From the NCBI RefSeq assembly GCF_030272615.1, contig NC_081413.1, positions 719,595,867 to 719,655,866 on the forward strand: 60,000 bases of DNA, written 5' to 3'. This DNA comes from Cryptomeria japonica (Eukaryota; Streptophyta; Pinopsida; Cupressales; Cupressaceae). Below the pieces are notes generated by a model. That model saw only the letters and a program-made list of their open reading frames with translations, searched no databases and had not been told where the DNA came from. This document shows, piece after piece, positions 9,745-19,507 of the stretch. The position numbers and the translations under genes are program-made. Each line of letters opens with the position of its first letter. The stretch's first letter is position 1.

Positions 9745-10230
9745 GAAGCGAGGTGTGATGACGCGTTGATTCAAAGAATAATCTCATTTTGATGATGATA
9801 TTGGTTTGATAGGATGCCCCACTTGAATGAGTTTTCTTGAAAGGGTAAGACCACTTGAATGAGTGCCACAAATGTCATTATGGACTTCATGTAAGGCCTT
9901 CTTAGATTCTTCTTGTTGGAGACATCTTAAGAGAGTACCGTCTAGACCTCATTTAAATAGGGTATCTGTGATGAGAGTAAAATATGAGGATTGGCGAATA
10001 AAGTTTCTCTTTTGGTTTTTTGATAAGTCGGGAGGTGGGGTGTTATCTTTCAAGTATGTGTAAGTTTGGCCATAGCGGGAGGAATCATGCCCCACAAGGT
10101 GACAGATAGTCTAGGAATCAGGACAATTATAGGCGGGGTAAAACAACTCTTCCACTAGGAATTCATAACACTATTGATTTTCCTATGTCTGAAGGAGAGA
10201 AGCAAGTGTAGCCATGGCGTCTGCTGCTTT
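9745..10230 (-). pseudogene. Tat-C integrase N-terminal remnant
   Basis: In minus sense, after ADAMATLASLLQ and YEFLVEEL, the sequence carries YGQTYTYLKDN, RRNF-type residues (KNQKRNFIRQSS), GLDGTLLRCLQQEE and ICGTHSSGLTLSRKL. This is the pre-integrase and zinc-finger entry of a Gypsy integrase. It then breaks off and reaches the polypurine tract within about 100 bp. The CKQC half of the finger and the whole DDE catalytic core are missing. CCACTTGAATGAGT is repeated 39 bp apart near 9820-9865 at the edge of the loss. The homologous Tat-A frame at 21168-22461 shows what is absent. Confidence 0.8.
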
Positions 10231-10860
10231 GTTGTCATTTCTTGGGGTCTACTGGAAAGTTATTTCTACAAAGTATTTCTTGATATCATCAACCATCTTT
10301 TTATAAGGCATTAGCTTTTCATCCTTCATTTGATAGTCATCATTGATTTGATTAATGACGAGCTAAGAGTCTCTAAAGACTTAAAGTTGTGTAATGTTCC
10401 ATTCTATAGCCATTTTGATACCTGTAACCAAAGCTTCATATTCTATGGTATTGTTGGTGCATGGAAAGATTAATTTGTATGCTTTTGGGAATGTATGACC
10501 TTGTGGTGTGATGAATAGAATGTCTGCTCCTAGTCCATGTTGTGTATATGAGCCATCAAAGTATAATAGCCATGTTTTTGTGGTGGCTGTTAGGATATCA
10601 GCATCAGGAAATTCAATCTGTAAAGGATTATCATCTTGAAGTGGTGTCTCTGCTAGTTGGTCTACAATGACTTGTCCTTTTATAGCTTTTATGTCAACAT
10701 AATCAATATCAAACTCACTCAGGATCATGATCCATTTTACTAGTCTTCCTGTTAATGTTGCTTTGCTGAGTAAATATTTCAGAGGATCGATTTTAGCTAT
10801 TAACTTGATGGAGTGAGATAGTAGATAGTGTCATAATTTTTGAGAAGAAAAAACTACTAC
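10231..10860 (-). pseudogene. Tat-C second RNase H domain (aRH type)
   Basis: The longest open run is 10728-10381 (115 aa). It includes KTWLLYFDGSYTQHGLGAD with the first catalytic Asp and NNTIEYEALVTG with the catalytic Glu. A VFRDS segment follows after a stop. The FDGS...EYEA layout is that of the archaeal-type RNase H that plant Tat elements carry in addition to the RT-linked one. Upstream, about 10860-10730, is the degenerate connector. Stops interrupt it at about 10378, 10360 and 10250. Confidence 0.8.
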
Positions 10861-11978
10861 CAAGCATGCTTTTTTTGTTGGTGAATAGTTGATCTCGTAT
10901 CCTACTAGTGTTCTGCTGATGTAGTAGATAGCTCATTCTTTTCCTTCATTATCTTGTTGTGCAAGAAGAACTCCTAATGATGCTTCAGTGGTCGATACAT
11001 AAAGTAACAATGGCTTCCCTAGAATTGGTGACATTAGTACGGGTGGTTGTATGGGATATGCCTTGATCTTGTTGAATGTGTCCTCACATTGGTGGTCCCA
11101 CTTGAAATGAACATTTTTGTGCAATAGATGAGTAAATGGTTGACATTTATCTGCTAGTTGAGCAACAAATCTTCTGATTGACTGGAGTCTTCCTTGGAGT
11201 GATCTTAGTTGACTGATATTCTTGTGAGATGCCATTTCCATGATTTCTTTAACCTTAGCTAGATCCACTTCGATACCTCTAGCTGAAATAATGTATCCCA
11301 ATAGCTTTCTTGAAGTAACACCAAAGGCACATTTCTTAGGGTTTAGCCTTAACTTGTATTGTTCTAACCTGTCAAAGACCTTTTCCAATATCTCTATATG
11401 TTCTTCTCTGTTATATGATTTATCCAATATGTCATCCACATAGTATTCCATGAATGTATGCATCATGTCATGAAATATAGTTGTCATAGCTCTTTGATAT
11501 GTAGCACCTGTGATCTTTAATTCAAAAGGCATGATGTTCCAGTGAAAAGTACCCTTTGGACATGTGAAAGTTGTCTTTTCTTGATCTTCAGGTGCTATTT
11601 TGATTTGATTGTATCTAGAGAAAACATGGAGTGTCCAGCAGTTAAATCTACAATGATGTCAATGTTAGGCAAAGGAAAATCATCCTTTGGACATGCGTTA
11701 TTAAGATCTCTGAAGCTTGTGCATATTTTGATTGTTTTATCTGGTTTTGAAATAGGAATGATGTTCTATACCCATTGAGGATAAGCTACAGGTCAGATGA
11801 ATCTGACATCCAGTAATTTCTTTAGTTCTGCTTTGACTAGAAGAGCGATATGCGGATGCATTTTCCTTAACTTATGTTTGACTGGTTTGGCTCCTAGACT
11901 AACATTTAAGTGATGCATAATAAGCTCTAGATCTAACCCTGGCATGTCTGCATATGAACAAGCGAAATTGATTTGTCG
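10861..11978 (-). pseudogene. Tat-C reverse transcriptase and first RNase H
   Basis: The main frame is 11532-10933 (199 aa), with MPFELKITGATYQRAM, the catalytic YVDD box in FMEYYVDDILDKS, LRLNPKKCAFGV and GYIISARGIEVD. It continues into LHKNVHFKWDHQCEDTF and LLYVSTTEASLGVLLAQQ, the start of the RT-linked RNase H. Residues upstream to 11978 carry earlier RT motifs (SFRDLNNACPKDDFPLP, YNQIKIAPEDQEKTTF) broken by stops near 11776 and 11797. In this family the RT makes the cDNA inside virus-like particles; this copy cannot make a full protein. Confidence 0.88.
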
Positions 11979-12860
11979 TCATTTGAATAATTCCACATAT
12001 TGTTGCATTTCTTGCTCAAACAGAGAAGTCGTTGGATGAAGAATCTTTGGTTGCTCTGTTGTGCCAATGTTAACTGCCTTTGTTGGTTTGATCAAAATGG
12101 ATGACCTTTCTTGATAGTGCTCAAGTAAAGTGTCAAATCTCCCATCTTCTAGTGCCTCAAGGAGGTTTTCACCATTAGATTCTTCCTTTCTTTTTACTTT
12201 TTCTCGATCTAATGTTGCCAAGAAATGGTTTTCAACATTAGACTTGACATTTTCACTTTTGTGACTAAGAGATTTGGCACCCACTTGGTTGGAAGATGCA
12301 TTGTTGAAATTCCTGGTGAGAGTTGTTATGGGTTCAATTGCATTAAGATATATAGATATGGCATGGTCATTTAGAAAGCTATCAATGGTGGTATGTCCTT
12401 CATTTTCCCAATCAATAAGCTCAGGGTGGATTAGAGGTAAGAGGTCTTCAGGTTGGGATTTTTCAAGGATATCAAGGGTCATGATAGATGTATCAAAATT
12501 TTCAATATGTATGTCGATGTCTAGAATGGTACTCTCATCAAAATGACCTCGTGTAAGGAGTTCCTGATCGTCCTCGGTTAAGTCCAAGTCAGTCGAATGT
12601 GATTCTAATTCAAGTGAACTAGTTCCTGACATTTGTCCTGCATACGTGTGAACTACATCAACTCCTACATCTCCTTCAAAGAAATTTTCTTCAGTTGATT
12701 CTTCAGAGTGATAGGAATCCCATTCCCGTTCATTAGAATCTGTATCACTTGCATCTTGCAATCTACAGATTTGGTCATATAGCATTTCTTCTTCTTTTCT
12801 GGCTACATCTTTTCTTCTTTCATATTCAGCTTCTTCAGGACTGAGATTAAGTTCTGTCAA
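11979..12860 (-). CDS. Acidic spacer ORF between protease and RT of Tat-C
   Basis: An uninterrupted 293-residue frame that starts ATG at 12860 and lies in the same strand and order as gag-pol. It is strongly acidic (many DE runs such as DASDTDSNEREWDSYHSEES) and opens with a predicted charged helix (EEAEYERRKDVARKEEEML). I recognise no fold. Plant Tat elements often have a long linker between protease and RT, and this is most likely that linker. Its 882 bp without a stop is notable because every neighbouring domain is broken. An autonomous protein or a chance open frame are the alternatives. Confidence 0.6.
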   Translation of the reverse strand: MTELNLSPEEAEYERRKDVARKEEEMLYDQICRLQDASDTDSNEREWDSYHSEESTEENFFEGDVGVDVVHTYAGQMSGTSSLELESHSTDLDLTEDDQELLTRGHFDESTILDIDIHIENFDTSIMTLDILEKSQPEDLLPLIHPELIDWENEGHTTIDSFLNDHAISIYLNAIEPITTLTRNFNNASSNQVGAKSLSHKSENVKSNVENHFLATLDREKVKRKEESNGENLLEALEDGRFDTLLEHYQERSSILIKPTKAVNIGTTEQPKILHPTTSLFEQEMQQYVELFK

Positions 12861-13635
12861 ATTTTCTATGAGTTATCCTGGATTTATATTAGCTTCTTTC
12901 TTGTTTTGATTAAGATTTAATGCCGCTTGAGAGATGCCTTTAGTTTGTTTCTCTTGTTGATTTGAAGCTTTCTTATTTTCCCATTTCATGTTTGCTTGTG
13001 TTTGTTGCTTAGCTGATGTTTCTTCTCTTTCAATTGCCAGTTGTTCTTGTCTATTTTCATATTCCTCTTGTTGTTGACAAAAAGATGTGTCTTCCGGTAG
13101 AGTGACTTGTCCATACCCTGAGCCTATTTTGTTTGTAGTTTGCTAAGTATGAGGCTGAATAGGTTCTAAGATACCTTCTTTTCTTTTTCCTATAGGGCTT
13201 GCTCCAGTGTATCCCATCCTTTGAAGAATGTTAAATCCTTTTCCATACTTTCTATAGGTTTTGTTGAAATTCTTTGTCTTTGTATAGCCACTGTATCACA
13301 TCTTTGTCTTTTGTTTCCTTTGATAAGGTTCCAGCACTAATAAATGATCCATCAAATATCAAAAGATGTTTTACAATTGGTTGTTGTTTAGAGTTTGATG
13401 GTTTTCCAAAGGATTTAGGAGAAAGTGGTCATTGTGATATTGAATATTCTTCATTCCCTCTATCTCTTAGCTGCATATGTTTTTCCATACTTGATAGAAT
13501 TGAAGAAAATGATTGTTCTTTGGATTTTGTGCTCAAAGGTGTTGCCTCCCTCTTATGAGGAACAATGACTTCTTGAGCCATTTTTAGATTGCTACAATAT
13601 TGAAATGGATTTGAATGTGCAGAGATTGTGATTTC
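12861..13635 (-). other. Tat-C linker between protease and acidic ORF
   Basis: Stop-rich minus-strand sequence with Gln- and Lys-rich fragments typical of the same linker. No domain is visible. It probably belonged to the pol frame before decay. Confidence 0.5.
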
Positions 13636-15129
13636 CTACCCATTGTAGGGAAATTTTATACACTGATGATATGTTGATGGGACAACTTGCAAGTCATGTA
13701 TCCATGGTCTCCCCAGGAGTACATTATATGATAAGTCCAAGTCTAGAACTTGGCATGTTGTGTCTTTCTGCAAAGGTCCCACCCTGATGGGTAGTATCAC
13801 AATTCCCTTGGAGGAACGTTCTTCTTCATCATAGGCTTTTATGGTGATCCTTTTCCGGACATCAACTGCATCTTCTGAATATCCTAAGGCATGAACAAGA
13901 CTCAATGAACAGATATTTAGGCTAGCTCCACCGTCTATTAGAACACATTTAACGCGAGTTTTGTGAATGAGGAATTCAATATGCAAAGGAGCATTGTGGG
14001 GATGTTGTAAGGACATGGCATCTTCTTCAGTGAATGATAAGCAGTGAGGGGTTGTGAGGTGTCCCACCACGGTTTGGAATTGATCGATATCAAGATCTTT
14101 GGAAACTGTTGTATCTACTAATGCTCGTTCAAGAATTTCTTTGTGTGCAAGTGAAAGCTTTAATAATTCTAAGATGGATATTTGTGCGGGTGTTTTCTGC
14201 AATTGATCCACTAGGTTGTATTGTTTGGTAGTGGATGATGTGTTTGTTGTAGGACCCAGAAAAACAACTTTGCCTTTGCTTCTTGTGATAGCATGAGCAT
14301 GTTCTTGATTTTTATTTTCTTTAACTACAATCACGTTTACCACATTATCATATGTATGAGTGTAATTTACCTTTTCTTTATCCTTGTCATTATTTGTTGT
14401 TGATGATTCACCTTTCTCATAGTTTGGAAGCGGAGTTTTAAAAGCTATGTGAGATTCATTAGTTGTATGTCCATCCACTTTTATTACTCCATTATCAATC
14501 ATATCTTGTATGATATGTTTCAACTTCTGACAATTATTTGTGTGATGTCCCTTGTTTCGATGGAAATCGCAATAATGGTTATCATTCCACCAAGGTGGTT
14601 TGATCTGAGGTTCATAGTTCCTTTCTTCCGGTAAAGTGATCAATTTGTTTGCGAGAAGTGTTTTTAGTATTGATCCAAGGGGTTCACCAATGTTTGTAAA
14701 TTGCCTTCGAAAGAAAGTTTTGATAGTTGCTTTTGGGTGATTGTTGTTATGCTGAGCCGCCACTGAGTGAGTGGATAAGTTAAAAACCGGTTGCTTTGGT
14801 TTTACATTGTTGTTATCCACTATTCCATCATTGATGATATTTTGATTTATATTCCAAAACTTTGGTTTATCATAGTGGTTATTGTTATTGTTTTTGTTAG
14901 GTGGATGGACTCCTTCTTTGTATATTTTCAACTCACCTTTCTTCATCATGGCTTCCTCCATTCTGATTCCATTATCGACCATTTTTCTGAAACTTTGATT
15001 TCCTTGCATTTTTAAGTAATAATTCATTTGATCCTTTAAGTTATCGATGAATATGTCCATTTTTTTGTATTCTGGCACTATACGAGGATATCGTGAAGCT
15101 AACCATCTCCATCGTTGTAAAAATGTCAT
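13636..15129 (-). pseudogene. Tat-C gag C-terminus and retropepsin
   Basis: A 497-residue open frame. It begins in the gag domain (WRWLASRYPRIVPEYKKMD; EEAMMKKGELKIYKEGV) and continues through an Asn/His-rich linker. It then has a zinc-knuckle-like YCDFHRNKGHHTNNCQKLK (about residues 184-202) and a KITRSKGK-like basic stretch. The retropepsin follows, with VLIDGGASLNI (about 408-418), AYDEEERSSKGIVILPI and the closing LLGRPWIHD. The DGG active site is normal for this lineage. It is 5'-incomplete: the frame is broken from the gag N-terminus at about 15130. It is the best template in the window for reading Tat-B. Confidence 0.85.
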
Positions 15130-16070
15130 GAAAGGTTCTCCACTCTTTTATTTGGCATTGCATAGGTCTAGCATTGTTACTTCATGTTGTATGTTGTAAG
15201 AGTATTGTGAAACAAACTTATCCACCAATTCTGAAATGATCTGATTCTAGGTGGAAGTTTGGAGAACCATTCCATAGCTAGTCCAGTTAAGCTTTTCCAA
15301 AATAATCTCATCAAGTAGGTATCCTCATGTGCAAACTCCATACTCATTGTGCAAAATTATCGTATATGATCTTGGGGGTTAGTGCTTCCATCATATTTTT
15401 CGTATCTAGGAGTTTCAAAACCTATAGGAACTAGTATCATGTTTAGGTTTATGTCGAATGGATAAGGACAGATTTCTTGTAGTGAGTATCTTCTAACATT
15501 TCCTCTTTGCATATCTTGAATTTGTGTTTTTAGTGTTTGTAGTTGTTGTGTGAGAGTTGTGATAGGATTATCAACATGATTTGTTCTTATATGACTATGA
15601 TTTTACATTCTAGGAGGATCTGGATCTTTTCTAGTGTCATCTCTAGTCCTTCTTGTATCTTCATTGGATTGGAGGTTATTCAGAATTTCTACTTCATCTC
15701 TTTTGGGCGTGTAGGTTTCTTCATTGGTTCTGGTATTATTGGGAATTGATGTGTCATTCATGTGGAGACCAAAAATATCTTCGTATTGTTCGTTATTAGG
15801 GGGAGGATCACTTTTATTTTGTGTCAATTTGTTCACATCAAAATCTTGGGGGAGTGTAGCACCAGATTTGGCTAACATTAGGAAATATTTTTCTTTTTCT
15901 CCCTCCAATAATTTCTGCATAAATTTGTCGAATTGAGGATCTTTCTTGATGTCTTTGATATTTTATTCTATTATTTCTCCTTCAACTTATATTTCCTCTT
16001 CAGTTATTTCCAATGTTTTGATTTCCATCTCTGCAATCCTTCATCTCTGAGCTTTGGTTAGAATGGGCAT
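15130..16070 (-). pseudogene. Tat-C gag N-terminus
   Basis: Fragments from an ATG at 16070-16068 (MPILTKAQ) through KTLEITEEE, KEKYFLMLAKSGATLPQDFD (frame 15920-15603) and a charged region. They reach the capsid-like domain, read in broken frames between 15600 and 15130 (WFSKLPP- and QYSYNIQH-type residues). These match the order and spacing in Tat-B gag. Several stops are present, and the start is inferred by comparison with Tat-B. Confidence 0.7.
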
Positions 16071-16624
16071 ACACATGTGTTATTTTGCTAGGATTCGATT
16101 GTCCAAAAGTTTGTTTTGATAAGTGATCAATTGTCAAGGTAAATGTGATAGCGCGATATGATATGAAAAGATGGTTCAAGTGTTTAAAGGTTTGCAAGTT
16201 TTTCGATCTTTGGTTTTGGAGTGCAATGGTGATGATTTGATAAGAACCAAGTCTAGTAGGAACGATATATCCTACGATGTGGGACAAGATTATCCTGACC
16301 AAACGTTTCAGTTTTGTGATAGAGGATGATAGATCCTGACAAGAAACTATGTTTGAGTGATCAGTTTACTAAAGAGGGTGATAATGAACTTTGAGATGTT
16401 TAGATCTTGAACTTGTTGAGGGTGAGCACTTGAAAATCTTGAGGTGTTTATGTTCTAAAGTCTGATTTCAACGGATGATAACTTGACCAAGCCAACCAAG
16501 GAGACAATACAATCACAGAAGACAGAGAATAGATGTTTATGATTACTGCAAATTGATCAAGCAGAATGATAGACCTGAAAAAGTCATGCAAAGTGGAAGC
16601 TCTGGACTGATAAAAACAAAGAGT

Positions 16625-16765
16625 CATACGACAAATTATATAGCCTCGAATGACAAAAGATACAAGCCTATAGGACAAATTGAGATTTTCATGTGCAAAA
16701 TAATAGGCTCATACGACAAACTTTTATGAACCATATGACAAGGTAAATGCCTCATACGATAGAGA
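16625..16765. repeat. Tat-C leader cluster 1: degenerate 21-22 bp repeat (CATACGACA core)
   Basis: Aligning on the G of GACA, copies lie at 16630, 16652, 16674, 16695 (weak), 16715, 16737 and 16758, i.e. steps of 20-22 bp. Flanking bases are poorly conserved. It occupies the same relative position as the 5057-5400 cluster of Tat-B but has an unrelated motif. Confidence 0.75.
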
Positions 16766-17347
16766 ACAGGAAAGAGAAAAATGTGTTTGTTTGGTCAAAT
16801 TTTGATCACTGAATTATGATGTTTTGCTTATGTTTTCCAGTTTTAGATGTCTAATTTTTCAATTTAGGGATGAATACATAGCAAACACGCGATATTATAA
16901 GTGACCTCAAGCACGCTAAACCCTAAGGAAGTTGGTTGAGGAGAGAAAACCTTTGCTTGCAAGCTTAGGTACACACCTAATAGCTAATCAGAATACGACC
17001 ATTGAGTCTCACGTAATGGATTCTCAACGTCGTATTATCCAACTCCAAATGCTAATGGGGGCACAATATGGAAAGTATCTTGGGAGAGTTATTATATCTC
17101 TTGCACAAAGATTATCACCCTTTTGGAGGTGAATCGGGTAGCTTCTAATTTAACTGGCACTAGTAAGGGATCTGTTCAGCGCGTCAGGGTATAATTCTCA
17201 ATTAAGAGGTCTCCCAGCCTTGAAAACCAAGGTTTTCTATACCCTAAGGTATAGAAGAGAGCTATTCCCGAGCACTGTTGTTGACTTGATTTTCATCATA
17301 TCACATTTATTTTATAGTGGGTTGGATTACTTGGCATTAGCCGTTCC

Positions 17348-17425
17348 CACTTAGGTCATTCCCCTCTCACCAGCCTTAATGGCTTTAAGAGTTATTAGCT
17401 CCTTGGGAGGGAAAACCTGCTAAAG
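17348..17425 (-). other. Conserved leader block shared with Tat-B
   Basis: Plus-strand CCACTTAGGTCATTCCCCTC, then CACCAGCC and TTAATGGC, then GCTAAAG. It matches 6068-6150 in Tat-B in order and spacing. Confidence 0.6.
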
Positions 17426-17803
17426 ATATGCACTAATGAAAGAAAAAGATGAGTCTAGCTTTCTAATCACCTAAGAAAGGTGAGAGCATACTCGCCTATC
17501 ATCAAAGACACGACATACATGATTGTTCATTCCTTTAGCAAAATCAAGTGTGCCTAAAAAAACTTTAAGGAATACACAAAGTTTTGTTGAATTCTTTTAG
17601 GCAACCTGCAAAATAGATCCGTTAGTAATAATTGATGTGTTTTGAATTTGGTCTTTGACTAGCGTATCTTCGTCAATCGTCCTACAGAAAAGAGTTAAGC
17701 TGCCAAAAATCTCACAAACAAGTCAGGGTTAGCATTAGCAAAGCTCGGATTAAAAATAGAAAACCCTAAAATGTAGTTTATTTTAAAATCACAGAGGTAG
17801 AAA

Positions 17804-18065
17804 CTCATACGACATGATTTAAGAGCTGAAACGACACAGATTTAGATCTCAAACACAAACCAAAATAGGTTCGTACGACACAGAAACAAGCTAATACGAG
17901 TCAAAATATATTCAGTCAAAAATTTGTACGACACAACTTTAGATCTCGCACGACAAGTTAAATGAGCTCATACGACACAGAATTCACCTAATATGAGTCA
18001 GGATTAGGTTTCATCCTAGCCTAAAAGGAGGTTCATACGAGTTGGAAAATCAACTCGTATGACAT
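17804..18065. repeat. Tat-C leader cluster 2: degenerate 21-22 bp repeat (CTCATACGACA core)
   Basis: Copies start at 17804, 17826, 17848, 17870, 17891, then 17923, 17945, 17967, 17988, 18009, about 18031 and about 18054. Steps are 21 or 22 bp except one of 32 bp. Variants are CTGAAACGACA, TTCGTACGACA, CTAATACGAGT and CTCGTATGACA. The last two copies face each other as a perfect hairpin. Confidence 0.85.
18034..18061. other. Perfect hairpin near Tat-C primer site
   Basis: CATACGAGTTG (18034-18044) and CAACTCGTATG (18051-18061) are perfect inverted repeats of 11 bp around a 6-nt GAAAAT loop. The hairpin is built from two units of the leader repeat. It lies about 70 nt from the primer-binding site on the leader side. 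Confidence 0.75.
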
Positions 18066-18131
18066 TCTGAATCAAGATCCGACAGAGATGAAGTTTTGTT
18101 GAAGCTTGAGAGGCCAAAAAGGATAATTCCA

Positions 18132-18150
18132 GCCCCACAGTGGGCACCAA
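18132..18150 (-). other. Primer-binding site of Tat-C
   Basis: Minus sense TTGGTGCCCACTGTGGGGCT starts about 2 nt after the 5' LTR end. This is the normal spacing for minus-strand DNA priming by a host tRNA. Confidence 0.8.
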
Positions 18151-18152
18151 AA

Positions 18153-19288
18153 TGTCGTGCCTGTGAAGTGTATACCTGTTCCTGCAACACAAAACACTCA
18201 ATAGATCATTACAAGCATGGTTAATGAATTTAAAGCAAAGAAAGATAAACCATAGCTAATCGATCTATCGCCTCCTAGTAAATGCGAGTATGAATTTTGC
18301 TCTCAGATCTAGTTAGGCAAATTCCAGTTACTTGACTACATCTAGATGGAGGATTTAAATGATAAAGATGCATGAGCTAGAAATGATAATGATTAAGCTA
18401 CATGATTCTATGATTATGCTAGAAAATAAGCTAGATTTAAGCTAAAATTGAACATGATGACAATGCTAAAATGATAAACTAAGATTGCATATGCCTATAG
18501 TAATAATGCTTGAATGCAAATGAGATGGGATGATTATTTCTCCAAAATGGGGTCTATTTATAGGATTTCCAAGGCTAGGGGTGAGGTGGCAAGAATCAAC
18601 GGTCAAGATTAAGTCTGAAGATATCAATGGTGAAATTGGAGGAGGTTGGAGAAGAGGTTGGATGAAAGGGAACAATGTATCTCCATGGTGGCAAGTGTCA
18701 AGAAGCTTCTAGAAAGGTTGGATGAAAGGGAAAATTTGTCATCTCTATGGTGACAAGTGTCAAGAGGCTTCTAGAAAGGTTGGATGAAAGGGAACATTTT
18801 TCATCTCTATGGTGACAAGTGTCAAGAGGCTTTTCTCATGAGAGAGAAAAGTGTCTAAGGAAAGGGGACATGATGGTTAGGATGTGCAAGCTAGGATGGG
18901 GTTAACTAAACCTGAGGTTAGATGGAAGGAGTTAGGTTTAGAAGGGGTTAGGTTAGGTGGTTAGAAGTTAGGGGAATTTGAATTTAAAAATTCAAATAAT
19001 AGGAAAAGACTAATTAATCTCAACAACTCATAAATTGATTTGTTTTAATTAATTAGGGGATTTAGAAAAAATAAATTTGATGGGGGGGATTAATTAATTT
19101 GAATTAATTAATTAAAGGGGATTATTGAAAATGAACCTATTAAATAAATCCTTAGATTTATTAATAAGTAGATGAAAAGGGGGAATTTAATCAAATTTCT
19201 TAGTGAATTCAATTAAATTGGGAAGGAGGATTAATTAAATAAGCAATTATTTAATTAATTATCTTCAGACCATTTTTAGGTGTATACA
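18153..19288 (-). repeat. 5' LTR of Tat-C
   Basis: A 1136-bp partner of 8567-9730. On the plus strand it starts TGTCGTGCCTGTGAAG and ends TTAGGTGTATACA, with GAACT beyond. TATA box CCTATAAATAGA (element sense) lies at 18564-18553, and three ~61-bp U3 units lie at about 18654-18835. It has fewer A/T transitions than the 3' LTR in the compared stretch. Confidence 0.9.
18553..18564 (-). promoter_or_regulatory. TATA box in Tat-C 5' LTR
   Basis: CCTATAAATAGA in element sense within the LTR that would drive Tat-C transcription. Identical to those at 8967-8978 and 7741-7752. Confidence 0.65.
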
Positions 19289-19293
19289 GAACT
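19289..19293. repeat. Target duplication of Tat-C, right copy (GAACT)
   Basis: Matches 8562-8566 exactly. Confidence 0.85.
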
Positions 19294-19438
19294 TAATTAA
19301 ATAAATTGAGTAATTTATTTAATCAAATAGATGAATATAAAGAAATTAATTAAATAAAATTCAATTAATAGGGAGAATGGGGTTTAAAATAAATATTAAG
19401 TATTCACTTAGGAAAGTGGTCAAATTTATACGTCTACA
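19294..19438 (-). repeat. Tat-B 5' LTR, remaining outer 145 bp
   Basis: Continues the Tat-B LTR after the Tat-C insertion (same TTAATTAAATAAA composition as 8450-8560) and ends GTCTACA, a proper CA terminus. The next base begins Tat-A coding sequence, with GCTAC as the presumptive target site. Confidence 0.7.
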
Positions 19439-19507
19439 GCTACAATAGCATCTCTCTTGCAGAATAAGGAGAATCAACAACGTTATGAATTCTCGGTGGA
19501 AGATATC
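19439..19507 (+). pseudogene. Tat-A pol fragment next to Tat-B insertion
   Basis: Reads ATIASLLQNKENQQRYEFSV and then EDI before a TAG. The Tat-C counterpart (minus strand, about 10205-10130) reads ATLASLLQ, ENQ and YEFLVEEL. This places the fragment in the linker after the second RNase H and shows that Tat-B was inserted into an existing plus-strand Tat element. Confidence 0.75.

Larger units (their letters stand above)
16071..18131 (-). other. Tat-C leader
   Basis: About 2.06 kb without a supported gene between gag and primer site, on the same plan as the Tat-B leader: repeat cluster, central conserved block, second repeat cluster. The repeats and block are listed separately. Confidence 0.6.
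8567..19288 (-). mobile_element. Tat-C: Gypsy/Tat element with both LTRs, integrase core lost
   Basis: A 10.7-kb element on the minus strand. Reading from the right: 5' LTR (19288-18153), primer site, leader, gag, protease, acidic spacer ORF, RT, two RNase H domains, integrase remnant, polypurine tract (9744-9731) and 3' LTR (9730-8567). The LTRs begin TGTC and end TATACA on the plus strand, and the element is flanked by a perfect GAACT duplication. Stops and frameshifts occur in every domain. Over the first ~266 bp the two LTRs differ by about 13 substitutions by eye; 9 are transitions with A or T in the left copy. Confidence 0.9.
1805..19438 (-). mobile_element. Tat-B: Gypsy/Tat element, interrupted by Tat-C and Cop-1
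   Basis: Reading the minus strand from the right: 5' LTR (19438 to 19294, then 8566 to 7212), primer-binding site (about 7189-7208), long leader (7188 to 4142), gag (4141 to about 2420) and protease (2297 to 1805). RT, integrase and the 3' LTR lie beyond the Cop-1 insertion and outside the window. Tat-C (8567-19288) is inserted in the 5' LTR with a perfect 5-bp target duplication. On its right, Tat-B abuts plus-strand Tat-A pol coding, so it was itself inserted into Tat-A. Confidence 0.8.

Noticed and set aside
9863-10063. Plus-strand ORF of 66 codons
   Set aside because: Antisense shadow of the Tat-C integrase remnant, whose minus-strand reading matches Tat-A integrase.
12274-12546. Plus-strand ORF of 90 codons
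   Set aside because: Shadow of the acidic minus-strand frame 11979-12860; Met/Ser/Trp-rich composition is typical of an antisense reading.
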